Positions 1 through 12,272 are shown, counted from the first letter of the stretch. The stretch is 64,000 nucleotides of DNA from Aegilops tauschii subsp. strangulata (GCF_002575655.3 NC_053038.3:140260885-140324884), one strand, 5' to 3'. Program-made: numbers and translations. The notes: generated by a model from the sequence alone, not told the origin.

Positions 1-1373
1 TCACAAGCAAATACAACTGCTAAGAATTCTTTTTTCACTAGTAGCATAATTTCTCTGAGCATTGTCTAGAGTTTTACTAGCATATTGAATAACATTTAAT
101 TTCTTATCAACTCGTTGCCCTAGAACAGCACCTACAGCATAATCACTAGCATCACACATAATTTCAAAGGGTAAATTCCAATCAGTTGGCTGAACAATAG
201 GTGGAGAGATGAATGCTTTCTTAAGTATTTCAAATGCTTCTACACAATCATCATCAAAAACAAATGGTATATCTTTTTGTAATAAATTAGTCAGAGGCCG
301 AGAAATTTTTGAGAAGTCCTTAATGAACCTCCTATAAAATTCGGCGTGACCAAGGAAACTTCTTATACCTTTGATGTCCTTGGGACATGGCATCTTTTCA
401 ATAGCATCAACCTTGGCTTTATCAACTTCAATACCTCTTTCAGAAACTTTATGCCCCAAGACAATACCTTCATTAACCATAAAGTGACACTTTTCCCAAT
501 TCAAGACAAGATTAGTTTCTTCACATCTCTGCAAAACTCAATCAAGGTTGCTCAAGCAATCATCAAAAGAGGACCATAGACGGAGAAGTCGTCCATGAAA
601 TCCTCACAAAAGTCAGAGAATATAGCCATCATGCATCTTTCAAAGGTAGCAGGTGCATTACATAAACCAAAAGGCATACGTCTATAAGCAAAAGTACCAA
701 AAGGGCAAGTAAAAGTAGTTTTTGATTGATCATTGGCTGACACAGGTATTTGAGAGAAACCAGAATAACTATCTAGAAAGCAAAAATGTGTATGTTTGGA
801 TAATCTTTCTAGCATTTGATTGATAAAAGGTAACGGGTAATGATCCTTTTTAGTGGCTTTATTTAATTTGCGGAAATCAATTACCATCCTATAACCTATA
901 ATAATTCTTTGCGGAATCAATTCATCTTTATCATTAGGAACGACGGTAATACCTCCCTTCTTAGGGACACAATGGACAGGACTTACCCACTGACTATCAG
1001 CAACGGGATAAATTATACCTGCCTCAAGGAGCTTTAGTATTTCTTTTCTTACCACTTCCTTCATCTTAGGATTCAGCCGTCGTTGATGATCACGAACTGT
1101 TTTGGCATCTTCCTCCAAATTTATTTTATGTTGACATAGAGTGGGACTAATTCCCTTAAGGTCATCAAGAGTATATCCAATAACAGCACGGTGCTTCTTC
1201 AAAGTTTTCAATAATCTTTCTTCTTCTTGCTCTAAAAGGTTAGCACTAATAATAACAGGATATATCTTCTTTTCATCAAGATAAGCATATTTAAGAGTAG
1301 CAGGAAACGGTTTAAGCTCAAACACGGGATCACCCTTGGGTGGAGGAGGATCCCCTAGGATTTCAACAGGCAA
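1..1373 (-). pseudogene. Reverse transcriptase / RNase H (Athila-type pol), frameshifted
   Basis: This is the gypsy pol core. The 552-1373 segment has the RT blocks in order: WVSPVHCVPKKGG, the MVIDFRKLNKATKKDHYPLP block, then MPFGLCNAPATFE, then the catalytic FMDDFSVYG. The frame breaks near 540-552. It resumes at 534 with the RT thumb and connection (SFLGHAEFYRRFIKDFSKI) and the start of RNase H (MCDASDYAVGAVLGQ, first catalytic Asp). A second frame change lies near position 30, where the expected tail of the TSEK motif becomes unrelated residues. It would copy the element RNA to DNA in the virus-like particle, but it is broken here. RNase H completion and integrase lie outside the window. 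Confidence 0.9.
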
Positions 1374-1471
1374 GTTGTGTTTCAGGATAGGTTCCTATTT
1401 AAAGAACACTTCATCTATTTCCCTTCTTTCATTCATAAACATATCATTTTCGTGGTCTAGCAAATATTGTT

Positions 1472-2129
1472 CTAAAGGATCACTAGGAGGCACGCAATAG
1501 AAGCAAGACCAATAATTTCATCCTTACTAGGTAATTCCTCTTCATAGTGTTGTCTACGAAATTTAGAGAAATTAAACTCATGAGACATATCACCTAGACC
1601 AATAGTAACAACATCCTTTTCGCAGTCTATCCTAGCATTAACGGTGTTCAAGAAGGGTATACCAAATATAATGGGACAAAAGCTATCTGTGGGAACCAAG
1701 AACAAGAAAATCAGCAGGATAATTAGTTTTCCCACACAAGACTTCAACATCTCTAACAATTCCCATTGGTGAAATAGTATCTCTATTGGCAAGTTTAATT
1801 GTGACATCAATATCTTCTAACTCAGCAGGTGCAATATCATGCTTAATTTCTTTGTATAAGTCGATGGGTATTGCACTAGCACTAGCACCCATGTCACATA
1901 AGCCATGATAACAATGATCTCCTATTTTAACAAAAATAACAGACATGCCTACCACAGGTCTATGTTTATCTTTAGCACAAGGTTTGGCAATTCTAGCAGT
2001 TTCCTCACAGAAATAAATAACATGCCCATCAATATTATCAGACAAGAGATCTTTAATAATAGCAATATTAGGTTCAACTTTAATTTGCTCAGGAGGTGTA
2101 TAGGTTCTAATATTGCTTTTACGAACCAC
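1472..2129 (-). pseudogene. Retroelement aspartic protease region, frameshifted
   Basis: The upstream frame (2129-1683) contains CDMGASASAIP, a retropepsin-like Asp-x-Gly active-site motif, followed by the IKLANRDTISPMGIVRDVEV flap region, and ends in a frameshift near 1690-1700. The downstream frame (1810-1472) continues with FGIPFLNTVNARIDCEKD, the C-terminal protease motif. In an intact element this protease cleaves the gag-pol polyprotein. The region between gag (ends 2255) and here is low-complexity linker. Assignment to the protease is firm; activity is excluded by the frameshift. Confidence 0.85.
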
Positions 2130-2254
2130 AGTTGAAGCTTTAGCATGATCCTTTATTCTAACAGGGAAAGGTGGTTTCTCAACATCAGAAGTAGGAACAA
2201 CAGTATCATTATAAGTGATAGTATTTTCTTCAACTTTAGTAGGTGCAGCTACTT

Positions 2255-3085
2255 TTACTTGGGGAGATCAACATAAGTAGCAAAAGATTCACAGAAAGAA
2301 GCTACTATCGCAGAGTCAAGTCCATATTTAGTGCTAAATTTACGGAAAACATCGGTATCCATAAAATATTTAACACAATCAAACTTAGGTGTCATACCTG
2401 ACTCCTTACCTTCGTCGAGATCCCAATCTTTAGAGTTGCGTTTAATTCTATCCAATAAATCCCATTTGAATTCAATAGTCTTCACCATAAAAGAGCCAGC
2501 ACAAGAAGTATCGAGCATAGTGCGATTGTTATCAGAAAGCCGAGCATAAAAACTTTGAATAATTATTTCTCTTGGGAGCTCATGATTGGGGCATGAATAT
2601 AACATTGATTTAAGCCTCCCCCAAGCTTGAGCGATGGTTTCTCCTTCGCGAGACCAAAACTTATATATATAATTGCGATGACGATGAACAAGATGCATAG
2701 GATAAAACTTCTGATGAAATTCCAATTTCAATCGTTTGTAGTTCCATGACCCTGTATCATCACATAGCCTATACCATGTCGATGTGTCTCCCTTCAAAGA
2801 TAAAGGGAAGACCTTCCTCTTAATAACATCTCCGGGTACACCTGCAAGCTTAAATAATCCACAAACTTCATCCACATATATTAGGTGCTCATTAGGATGC
2901 TTTGTTCCATCACCTGCAAAAGGATTAGCTAGCAGTTTTTCTAACATACCCGAAGGAATCTCAAACTGAGCATTTTCATTTTCATTTTCATTTTCAGTAG
3001 GTTCAGTAGGTTGAGGAGCAACTCTTTGCTCTACCGGTCGGGGTGAAGATACCCCGAACAAGCCACTCAGAGGATTACTTTCCAT
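2255..3085 (-). CDS. Gag (capsid) protein of the Athila-type element
   Basis: A 276-residue open frame starts at the first ATG 78 bases downstream of the primer-binding site. Residues about 55-210 form a retrotransposon gag domain (PF03732-like): ANPFAGDGTKHPNEHLIYV, a VFPLSLKGDTSTWY block, FHQKFYP and GRLKSMLYSCPNHEL. An acidic Glu-Asn repeat (TENENENENAQ) precedes it. It would build the virus-like particle. The stop at 2255-2257 and a change of frame before the protease suggest truncation of a longer gag-pol frame. It is transcribed from the LTR at 3192-4654. Confidence 0.85.
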   Translation of the reverse strand: MESNPLSGLFGVSSPRPVEQRVAPQPTEPTENENENENAQFEIPSGMLEKLLANPFAGDGTKHPNEHLIYVDEVCGLFKLAGVPGDVIKRKVFPLSLKGDTSTWYRLCDDTGSWNYKRLKLEFHQKFYPMHLVHRHRNYIYKFWSREGETIAQAWGRLKSMLYSCPNHELPREIIIQSFYARLSDNNRTMLDTSCAGSFMVKTIEFKWDLLDRIKRNSKDWDLDEGKESGMTPKFDCVKYFMDTDVFRKFSTKYGLDSAIVASFCESFATYVDLPK

Positions 3086-3162
3086 AGTAACAGTTGACAG
3101 TAAATTTCAGCACACTATATATATTTTTCCTTACCAAATTCCACCTACCAAAGGCACTTCAC

Positions 3163-3180
3163 TCCCCGACAACGGCGCCA
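3163..3180 (-). other. Primer-binding site, tRNA-Asp type
   Basis: Minus strand TGGCGCCGTTGTCGGGGA lies 11 bases after the LTR end. It matches the usual Athila-type PBS TGGCGCCGTTGCCGGGGA with one change. The intact form is seen at 59879-59896 in the other Athila-type element of this window. Confidence 0.9.
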
Positions 3181-3191
3181 GAAAAGAGTCT

Positions 3192-4654
3192 TGATGACCC
3201 ACAAGTATAGTGGATATATCGTAGTCCTTTCGATAAGTAAGAGTGTCGAACCCAACGAGGAGCAGAAGGAAATGATAAGCGGTTTTCAGCAAGGTATTCT
3301 CTGCAAGTACTGAAATAAGTGGTAACAGATAGTTTTGTGATAGGATAATTTGTAACGAGCAACAAGTAACAAAAGTAAATTAAGTGCAGCAAGGTAGCCC
3401 AATCCTTTTTGTAGCAAAGGACAAGCCTGGACAAACTCTTATATAGAGAAAAGCGCTGCCGAGGACACATGGGAATTATCGTCAAGCTAGTTTTTCATCA
3501 CGTTCATATGATTCGCGTTCGGTACTTTGATAATTTGATATGTGGGTGGACCGGTGCTTGGGTGCTGTTCTTACTTGAACAAGCGTCTCACTTATGATTA
3601 ACCTCTACTGCAAGCATCCGCAACTACAACAAAAGTATTAAGGTAAACCTAACCATAGCATGAAACATATGGATCCAAATCAGCCCCTTACGAAGCAACG
3701 CATAAACTAGGGTTTAAGCTTCTGTCACTCTAGCAACCCATCATCTACTTATTACTTCCCAATGCCTTCCTCTAGGCCCAAATAATGGTGAAGTGTTATG
3801 TAGTCGATGTTCACATAACACCACTAGAGGATAGACAACGTACATCTCATCAAAATATCGAACGAATACCAAATTCACATGACTACTAATAGCAAGACTT
3901 CTCCCATGTCCTCAGGAACAAACGTAACTACTCACAAAGCATATTCATGTTGATAATCAGAGGGGTATTAATATGCATAAAGGATCTGAACATATGATCT
4001 TCCACCAAATAAACCAACTAGCATCAACTACAAAGAGTAATCAACACTACTAGCAACATACAGGTACCAATCCCAGACTTGGAGACAAGAATTGGATACA
4101 AGAGATGAACTAGGTTTTTGAGAGGAGATGGTGCTGGTGAAGATGTTGATGGAGATTGCCCTCTCCCGATGAGAGGAGCATTGGTGATGACGATGGCGAT
4201 GATTTCCCCCTCCCGGAGGGAAGTGTCCCCGGTAGAACAGCTCTGCCGGAGCCCTAGATTGGTTCCGCCAAGGTTCCGCCTCGTGGCGGCGGAGTCTCGT
4301 CCCGAAAGGTTGCTTATGATTTTTTCCTGGACGAAGGACTTCATATAGCAGAAGATGACCCCGCACCCTCGTGGACAGGTGGTGGCCCCCCTGATGTATT
4401 TCTTCCGCTCAGTATTTTTTATTATTTCCAAAAATAACTTTCGTGGAGTTTCAGGACTTTTGGAGTTGTGCAGAATAGGTCTCTAATATTTGCTCCTTTT
4501 CCAGCCCAGAATTCCAGCTGCCGACATTCTCCCTCCTTATGTAAACCTTGTAAAATAAGAGAGAATAGGCATAAGTATTGTGACATAACGTGTAATAACA
4601 GCCCATAATGCAATAAATATCGATATAAAAGCATGATGCAAAATGGACGTATCA
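3192..4654 (-). repeat. 5' LTR of the Athila-type element (about 1.46 kb)
   Basis: The minus strand reads TGATACGTCC at 4654 and ends GGGTCATCA at 3192, the TG...CA limits of an LTR. A TATA-like TCTATATAAGAG lies near 3437-3448, about 250 bases before the primer site, as expected of the LTR promoter. The ORFs seen inside it on either strand are not supported as genes. It abuts the remaining 47 bases of a foreign LTR at 4655-4701. Confidence 0.85.
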
Positions 4655-4713
4655 GCCGCAATCAGGCAAGTCTGGGGACCCCCGTTCCCGGAACGCCGAC
4701 AGTAGCCCCCAGG
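4655..4713 (-). repeat. 3' LTR start and polypurine tract of the Tat-type element
   Basis: The polypurine tract CCTGGGGGCTAC (4713-4702, minus strand) directly precedes TGTCGGCGTTCCGGGAAC, which matches the first bases of the 5' LTR at 32103 (TGTCGGCGTTCTGGGAAC, one change). Only 47 bases of LTR remain before the Athila-type LTR begins at 4654. Confidence 0.85.
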
Positions 4714-5541
4714 CCCAAGGTCCGCTCGGGCTTGGCTTCGCGGCGAAGCCAAGGGTCAAGTACGGAGCGCCGCGGGCCCCAAAAGCCTGCGGCCTCGGTT
4801 GACGCGTGGCGGTTGATTGGACGTGGGCGTCTCTGCTTCCCCACGCTGCCTTGGCAACTGCATGACTAGAAAAGTCCCTGGTGCATTCGCGGCGCCCTCC
4901 TCCTTGCGAGGCGTTTATTTCCTCGTGTCCATCTTGACCTGTTTGCTCAGGAACTGCGAAAATTTGTTAGAAGGTGCGCTAAGAGATTCTCCGTTCACCC
5001 GAGCCTTGACCTGGCGCTATGCATCGCGGTACCTGAGGGGCACGGACTAGGAGGGATGCGCCAGTTTTTGGGTTCGCACGAGGGTGGCTCGCGAGAAGGT
5101 AGAGAGGAGAGAAATGCTTGCGAGGCAGGTAGGAGAGAAATGCTCGCGAGGGAACCTGCCTAGCCCCCTCGCGAGGTATGCTAAAGAAAGAACACGAGCG
5201 AACCAGAGCCGGAAAATGTAGTAAGAGGCGAGGGAACCGAATTAGCAAGGAACACCAAAGGCGAACTTCGATTTAAGAAAAAGCGAGCCAACGACGGAAA
5301 GCAAATGAAAAGCCGCGTCCGGCACCTAATCTAGTCTTCATGTCTTCTCACCAGCGCGGAGCTAAGTGCTGCCACTAGGCGTGGGCGGGAGCCCCAGGGC
5401 CTGAGGCCGGCGCTCCTGAGACTCCGGGGCGTGTATAGACCCATTCATTATTACGTGAGAGTGTCACGGGTGGTGATTCTTCACAGGCACCGGGCCTTCT
5501 TTACAGGCTCTGGGCCTTTCTTCACAGGCTCTGGCCTTGCT
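4714..5541 (-). other. 3' noncoding region of the Tat-type element
   Basis: This lies between the integrase stop (5542) and the polypurine tract. It is GC-rich, with a locally repeated CTCGCGAGG motif (5085-5180). I see no supported gene. Open frames here are short and overlap on both strands. Confidence 0.6.
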
Positions 5542-6843
5542 TCATGGGTAGAACTTCCGGAGGTGCTGGATGGGCATCCCGTCCTGCGTCTCCAGGCGCG
5601 CTGCACCAGGCCTGGAGACATGGACGACCCTGAACGGGCCCTCCCACATGGGCGAAAGCTTGTGCAGCCCTTCCCTGGAGAGGACCCGCCTCAGGACGAG
5701 GTCGCCCACCTCGAGCGTCCTGGAGCGGACGTTGCGGCAGTGGTATCGCCACAGCGCTTGTTGGTACCTTGCCGCCCTCAATGCAGCTTCGCGACGGCTT
5801 TCCTCCCCCAGCACGAGATCTAACCCCCGCGTGGCGTCCTGTTGCGTTTCGTCGAACGCCAGGACCCGTGCGGAGCGATGCTTGACCTCGTGAGGAAGGA
5901 TTGCTTCAGCTCCGTAGACGAGGAAGAATGGAGTCTCGACCATTGGCTTGGTGGCGGTGGTGCGGATGGACCACAGCACGGACTGGAGCTCATCGTGCCA
6001 GCCCCTGCCGCAGGCTTCCAGCTCCTTCTTGAAGGTCCTGGTCTTGAGGCGCCTCAGGACCTCCGCGTTGGCGCGTTCGGCCTAACCATTGCTCCTGGGG
6101 TGCGCCACCGAGGCATAGCAGATCTGCGTTCCAAGGTTAGCACAGTAGGTTTTGAAGAGGTTACTAGTAAACTGCGAGCCGTTATCTGTGATTATGCGGT
6201 TGGGGACCCCGAAGCGGCTCACGAGGCCCTTGATGAACTTGACAGCAGAGTCGGCTGGGATGGTACGGACGGCTTCCACTTCCGCCCACTTGGTGAACTT
6301 GTCGACGGCGACATAGAGATAGCGGTAGCCCCCTGGCGCCCGAGGGAACGGGCCTAAGATGTCCAGCCCCCAGACCACGAATGGCCACGTGAGCGGGATG
6401 GTCTGGAGGCCCTGAGCTGGCTGGTGAATTTGCTTGGCATTGAATTGGCAAGCCTCACAGGACTTCACCAGCTCGGCTGCGTCGTTGAGCACCGTAGGCC
6501 AGTAGAATCCACTACGGAACACCTTGCCGACGAGGGTCCGTGATGACGAATGGTGCCCACAGTCCCCACCGTGTATGTCAACCAGCAACTCCATTCCTTG
6601 ATCACTTGAGATGCAGCGCAGCGTGACATCGTTCGGTCGTTTCCTGTACAACTCGCCGTCTTGGATACAGTATGCCGTGGCCTGCCGGGCCACGCGCTCT
6701 GCGTCCTCTTCCTTCTCCGGCAGCGTCCCTTGCATCAGGTACTCCTTGAATTCCTTGATCCAGCATTCCTCCTGGGGCTCGAGCGCCAAGAGCAGCCGAG
6801 CTCCTAAGGTCGGGCCACAGGCTGGGGCTCCCGTGGCTGGAGG
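5542..6843 (-). pseudogene. Integrase of the Tat-type element, two in-frame stops
   Basis: The 6789-6082 frame holds an HHCC-type zinc finger (GHHSSSRTL and CEACQFNA) and the catalytic core Asp residues in WGLDILGPF and ITDNGSQFTS. An in-frame TAG near 6082 stands where HPRSNG is normally followed by Gln, consistent with CAG to TAG. The same frame then continues to 5979-5542 with the C-terminal half (MVETPFFLVYGAEAILPHEV, LVLRRV, WEGPFRV, LRKFYP, stop). Another TAG at 6844-6846 separates it from the RNase H. Intact protein would insert the cDNA into chromosomes. The plus-strand ORFs over this stretch are mirror shadows. Confidence 0.9.
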
Positions 6844-8235
6844 CTATGGGAGCTCCTCCCGAGGCTGAGTCGTGCTTAAAAGTGGTGGTGTAGCTGATGA
6901 CTTGGAGAGCCGCTCCTCAAAGACACCGGGCTCTTGCCGTTGCCGCTTGGATGCTCTCCTGGCGATGTCGTGAGCTTCCTTGTTGGTGCCCTGGGGCACG
7001 TGCTGCAGCTCCAGGCCCGAGAACTGCTTTTCCATCTTGCGCACCGCCGCGAGGTATGCCTCCATATGCTCGTCCTTTGGCTTGTATACCTTGTTGGAGA
7101 AGTTAACGAGGAGTTGCGAGTCGCCTCGGACGGTAAGGCGCTTCACCCCTAGAGCTGCCACAGCCTTCAGGCCAGCTATGAGGCCTTCGTATTCTGCGAT
7201 ATTGTTGGAGACCTTCTCGCCATGCTGAAAGCAGAGTTGCATGGCGTAGTAGAGCTTGTCCTGAGTGGGTGAGATGAGCACTGCTCCAGCCCCAGCGCCC
7301 TGGTGCGCGAAGGCGCCATCAAAATACATGACCCAGCCGTCTGGAGCCTCGCTCCCTGGTGAGGTGGACCGGTCTTCGCCTTCCTCAAGTGTCAGGTCAT
7401 CCGTCCATTCTGCCACGAAATCAGCGAGCGCGGCCCCCTTGATGACCCTGGTAGTGCTGAACTCCAACTGGAATGCTTGCAGCTCGATGTTCCACTCAAT
7501 GACCCTTCCAGGTGAGTTGGGGCTCCTGAGCACCCTCTCCAATGGGTAGGCTGAGGCGACCTTGATGGGGTGGCCCTGGAAGTAGTGTCGCAGCTTGCGT
7601 GAGGCCACCAAGAGTGCGAGCAGGAGTTTCTGAGGCATGGGGTAGCGTGCCCTCGCGTCCCGCAGCACGGTGCTGATGAAGTACACCGGGTGTTCGATGA
7701 GGGCTGGCACACTGTTGAGGCCCGGGTCCTGCGGAGATTGGGGCATCTCCCGAGGTGGAGGGGTTCCTGAGACCTGACTGTCTTCAGGAGTTTCTGCGAC
7801 GTTGTCCTGCCGAGCTTGGTTTTCTGTCGCTGAGGCCTTTGCTGCGCCTTCCTGACCCTGCACCACTTTAGCTCCGGCTTGGCGCAGCGCGCCCTTGGCT
7901 TGGCGCTCCTCCCAAACCGCCACCAGCGTCGCGCTGGCGGAGTACGGGGTGGCGGCAAGGTAGAGTACTAGGGGCTCAAGAGGCCGTGGTGCCACCATCA
8001 CCGGAGGGCTGGTAAGGTATTTCTTGAGGTCTTGGAAGGCTTGGTCGGCCTCCGAGGTCCACTCGAACGGGACCTTCTTCTTCATGAGCTTGAAGAAGGG
8101 TAATGCGCGCTCTCCCAGCTTGGAGATGAAACGCCCCAATGCGGTCACCCGCCCTGCTAGCTTGTGCATCTCTTTGAGGGTCTGTGGTGGGCTCATGTCC
8201 TCGATGGCCTTGATCTTCTCCGGGTTTGCCTCGAT
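6844..8235 (-). pseudogene. RT tail, degenerate RNase H and second (archaeal-type) RNase H of the Tat-type element
   Basis: This is the downstream half of pol, continuing from 16961 across the Angela insertion. It begins with the RT connection (MSPPQTLKEMHKLAGRVTAL, FISKLGERALPFF) and a Ty3-type RNase H that looks inactive (LYLAATPYSASATLV lacks the usual Asp). After a linker (HPVYFISTVL, ALADFVAEW) comes a second RNase H with its own acidic residues: MYFDGAF, AEYEGLIAGL, RGDSQLLVN and NKEAHDIAR. Dual RNase H is the hallmark of the Tat lineage. The frame is open for 450 residues and ends at a TAG at 6844. The insertion site falls inside the HRGID motif. Confidence 0.92.
8231..8235. repeat. 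Target-site duplication of the Angela-type element (with 16956-16960)
   Basis: TCGAT at 8231-8235 directly precedes the 5' LTR, and TCGAT at 16956-16960 directly follows the 3' LTR. The exact 5-bp match fixes both element borders. Confidence 0.97.
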
Positions 8236-9967
8236 TGAAGGAAATATGCCCTAGAGGCAATAATAAAGTTATTATTTATTTCCTTATATCCTGATAAATG
8301 TTTATTATTCATGCTAGAATTGTATTAACCGGAAACATAATACATGTGTGAATACATAGACAAACAGAGTGTCACTAGTATGCCTCTACTTGACTAGCTC
8401 GTCGATCAAAGATGGTTATGTTTCCTAGCCATAGACATGAGTTGTCATTTGATTAACGGGATCACATCATTAGGAGAATGATGTGATTGACCTGACCCAT
8501 TCCGTTAGCTTAGCACTCGATCGTTTAGTATGTTGCTATTGCTTTCTTCATGACTTATACATGTTCCTATGACTATGATATTATGCAACTCCCATTTACC
8601 GGAGGAACACTTTGTGTGCTACCAAACGTCACAACGTAACTGGGTGATTATAAAGGTGCTCTACAGGTGTCTCCAAAGGTACTTGTTGGGTTGCCGTATT
8701 TCGAGATTAGGATTTGTCACTCCGATTGTCGGAGAGGTATCTCTGGGCCCACTCAGTAATACACATCACTATAAGCCTTGCAAGCATTGTGACTAATGAG
8801 TTAGTTGCAGGATGATGTATTACGGAACGAGTAAAGAAACTTGCCGGTAACGAGATTGAACTAGGTATCGAGATACCGACGATCGAATCTCAGGCAAGTA
8901 ACATACCGATGACAAAGGGAACAACATATGTTGTTATGCGGTCTGACCGATAAAGATCTTCGTAGAATATGTGGGAACCAATATGAGCATCCAGGTTCCG
9001 CTATTGGTTATTGACCGCAGAGGTGTCTCGGTCATGTCTACATAGTTCTCGAACCCGTAGGGTCCGCACGCTTAACGTTACGATGACAGTTATATTATGA
9101 GTTTATATGTTTTGATGTACCGAAGGTTGTTCGGAGTCCCAGATGTGATCACGGACATGACGAGGAGTCTCGAAATGGTCGATACATAAAGATTGATATA
9201 TTGGAAGCCTATGTTTGGACATCGGAAGTGTTCCGGGTGAAATCGGGATTTTTCCGGAGTACCGGGAGGTTACCGGAACCCCGGTAACTTAATGGGCCTT
9301 AGTGGGCCTAGGTGGAAGAGAGGAGAGGAGGCCAGGGCAGGGCCGCGCGCCCCTCCCCCCAGTCCGAATAGGACAAGGAGAGGGGGGCGGCGCCCCCCTT
9401 CCTTCCTCCCCTCCACCTTTTCCCCCTTTCTCTCCTAGTCCAACATGGAAAGGGGGGGACTCCTACTCCCGGTAGGAGTAGGACTCATCCTGGCGCGCCT
9501 CTCCCCTAGGCCGGCCGAACCCCGCCTTGCTCCTTTATATACGGGGGCAGGGGGGCACCTCTAGACACACAATTGATCATTGATCTCTTAGCCGTGTGCG
9601 ATGCCCCCCTCCACCATATTACACCTCGATAATATCGTAGCGGTGCTTAGGCGAAGCCCTGCATCGGTAGAACATCAACATTGTCACCACGCCGTCGTGC
9701 TGACGAAACTCTCCCTCAACACTCGGCTGGATCGGAGTTCGAGGGACGTCATCGAGCTGAACGTGTGCTGAACTCGGAGGTGCCGTGCGTTCAGTACTTG
9801 ATCGGTCGGATCGTGAAGACGTATGACTACATCAACCGCGTTGTGTTAAACGCTTCCGCTATCGGTCTACGAGGGTACGTGGACAACACTCTGCCCTCTC
9901 ATTGCTATGCATCACCATGATCTTGCGTGTGCGTAGAATTTTTTTGAAATTACTATGTTTCCCAACA
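8236..9967 (+). repeat. 5' LTR of the Angela-type element
   Basis: Begins TGAAGGAAATATGCCC and ends TTTCCCAACA. The TATA box region TTTATATACGGG lies at about 9535. The ORFs at 8569-8796 and 9681-9920 also occur wholly or partly in the other LTR, so they are not separate genes. Confidence 0.95.
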
Positions 9968-11210
9968 GTGGCATCCGAGCCTGGTTTTATGCGTCGATGT
10001 TATATGCACAAGTAGAACACAAGTGAGTTGTGGGCGATATAAGTCATACTGCTTACCGGCATGTCATATTTTGGTTCAGCGGTATTGTGAGATGAAGCGG
10101 CCCGGACCGACATTACGCGTACGCTTACGCGAGACTGGTTTCACCGTAGCGAGCACTCGTTGCTTAAAGGTGAGTGGCGGGTGTCTGTCTCTCTCAGTTT
10201 AGTTGAACCGAGTATGGCTACGCCCGGTCCTTGCGAAGGTTAAAACAGCACCAACTTGACAAACTATCGTTGTGGTTTTGATGCGTAGGTAAGGACGGTT
10301 CTTGCTAAGCCCATAGCAGCCACGTAAAACTTGCAACAACAAAGTAGAGGACGTCTAACTTGTTTTTGCAGGGCATGTTGTGATGTGATATGGTCAAGAC
10401 GTGATGCTAGATTTTATTGTATGAGATGATCATGTTTTGTAACCGAGTTATCGGCAACTGGCAGGAGCCATATGGTTGTCGCTTTATTGTATGCAATGCA
10501 ATCGCCATGTAATTGTTTAACTTTATCACTAAGCGGTAGCGATAGTCGTAAAAGCAATAGTTGGCGATACGACAACGATGCTACGATGGAGATCAAGGTG
10601 TCGCGCCGGTGACGATGGTGATCATGACGGTGCTTCGGAGATGGAGATCACAAGCACAAGATGATGATGGCCATATCATATCACTTATATTGATTGCATG
10701 TGATGTTTATCTTTTATGCATCTTATCTTGCTTTGATTGACGGTAGCATTATAAGATGATCTCTCACTAAAATTTCAAGATAAAAGTGTTCTCCCTGAGT
10801 ATGCACCGTTGCCAAAGTTCGTCGTGCCCAGACACCACGTGATGATCGGGTGTGATAAGCTCTACGTCCATCTACAACGGGTGCAAGCCAGTTTTGCACA
10901 TGCAGAATACTCAGGTTAAACTTGACGAGCCTAGCATATGCAGATATGGCCTCGGAACACTAAGACCGAAAGGTCGAGCGTGAATCATATAGTAGATATG
11001 ATCAACATAGTGATGTTCACCATTGAAAACTACTCCATTTCACGTGATGATCGGTTATGGTTTAGTTGATTTGGATCACGTGATCACTTAGATGATTAGA
11101 GGGATGTCTATCTAAGTGGGAGTTCTTAAGTAATATGATTAATAGAACTTAAATTTATCATGAACTTAGTACCTGATAGTATCTTGCTTGTCTATGTTAA
11201 TTGTAGATAG
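9968..11210 (+). other. PBS and untranslated leader of the Angela-type element
   Basis: TGGCATCCGAGCC at 9969-9981 follows the LTR by one base and is a diverged initiator-Met-tRNA PBS (usual form TGGTATCAGAGC). About 1.2 kb of noncoding leader follows, long as in BARE-type elements, where it holds packaging and dimerisation signals. No gene is seen. Confidence 0.8.
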
Positions 11211-12272
11211 ATGGCCCGTGATGTTGTTCCATTGAATTTTAATGCGTTCCTTGAGAAAGCAAAGTTGAAAGATGATGGTAGCAATTACACGGACTGGGTC
11301 CGTAACTTGAGGATTATCCTCATTGTTGCACAGAAGAATTACATCCTGGAAGCACCGCTGGGTGCCAGGCCTGCTGTAAGAGCAACACCAGAAGTTATGA
11401 ACGTCTAGCAGAGCAAAGCTGATGACTACTCGATAGTTCAGTGTGCCATGCTTTACGGCTTAGAACCGGGTCTTCAACGACGTTTTGAACGTCATGGAGC
11501 ATATGAGATGTTCCAGGAGTTGAAGTTAATATTTCAAGCAAATGCCCGGATTGAGAGATATGAAGTCTCCAATAAGTTCTACAGCTGCAAGATGGAAGAG
11601 AATAGTTCTGTCAGTGAGCATTTACTCAAAATGTCTGGGTATAATAATCACTTGATTCAACTGGGAGTTAATCTTCCGAATGATAGCGTCATTGACAGAA
11701 TTCTTCAATCACTGCCACCAAGCTACAAGAGCTTCGTGATGAACTATAACATGCAAGGGATGAACAAGACAATTCCCGAGCTCTTCGCAATGCTAAAGGC
11801 AGCGGAGGTAGAAATCAAAAAGGAGCATCAAGTGTTGATGGTCAATAAGAACGCTAGTTTCAAGAAAAAGGGCAAAGGGAAGATGAAGGGGAACTTCAAG
11901 AAGAACAGCAAGCAAGTTGCTGTTCAGGAGAAGAAACCCAAATCTGGACCTAAGCCTGAGACTGAGTGCTTCTACTGCAAGCAGACTGGTCACTGGAAGC
12001 GGAAATGCCCCAAGTATTTGGCGGATAGGAAGGATGGCAAGGTGAACAAAGGTATATGTGATATACATGTTATTGATGTGTACCTTACCAGAGCTCGCAG
12101 TAACACCTGGGTATTTGATACTGGTTCTGTTGCCAATATTTCCAACTCGAAACAGGGACTACGGATTAAGCGAACACTGGCCAAGGACGAGGTGACGATG
12201 CGCGTGGGAAACGGTTCCAAAGTCGATGTGATCGCCATCGGATGCTACCTCTACATCTACCTTCGGGATTAG
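11211..12272 (+). pseudogene. Gag and start of protease, Angela-type
   Basis: The gag frame starts MARDVVPLNFNAFLEKAKLK, with the DGSNYTDWVRNLRIIL block of copia gag (DUF4219/UBN2-like). An in-frame TAG at 11406-11408 stands where the family normally has Trp (TGG to TAG). The same frame resumes to 12272. A CCHC zinc knuckle, CFYCKQTGHWKRKC, lies at about 11967-12008 and binds genomic RNA. It is followed by the protease motif TWVFDTGSVANI (Asp-Thr-Gly catalytic triad). The frame is lost near 12245. Gag would form the particle; the protease would cut the polyprotein. Confidence 0.93.

Larger units (their letters stand above)
1..4654 (-). mobile_element. Athila-lineage Ty3/gypsy LTR retrotransposon, 5' portion
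   Basis: Reading on the minus strand, the order is LTR (4654-3192), primer-binding site, gag, protease, then reverse transcriptase/RNase H, which runs off the left edge of the window. The gag-PR-RT order and the tRNA-Asp type primer site are those of Athila-type gypsy elements. The LTR starts TGATACGTCCATTTTGC, which I associate from memory with the Triticeae WHAM/Sabrina group. The element lies in the 3' LTR of the Tat-type element to its right, so it is younger than that element. Its coding region has several frameshifts and is not functional. The 3' half and the TSD on the other side are outside the window. Confidence 0.9.

Noticed and set aside
5431..6357. Plus-strand open frames of 130-171 residues
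   Set aside because: They mirror the minus-strand integrase of the Tat-type element, which has clear zinc-finger and DDE motifs.
8569..8796. 75-residue frame, repeated at 15558-15785
   Set aside because: It lies in both LTRs of the Angela-type element at the same offset and is LTR sequence.
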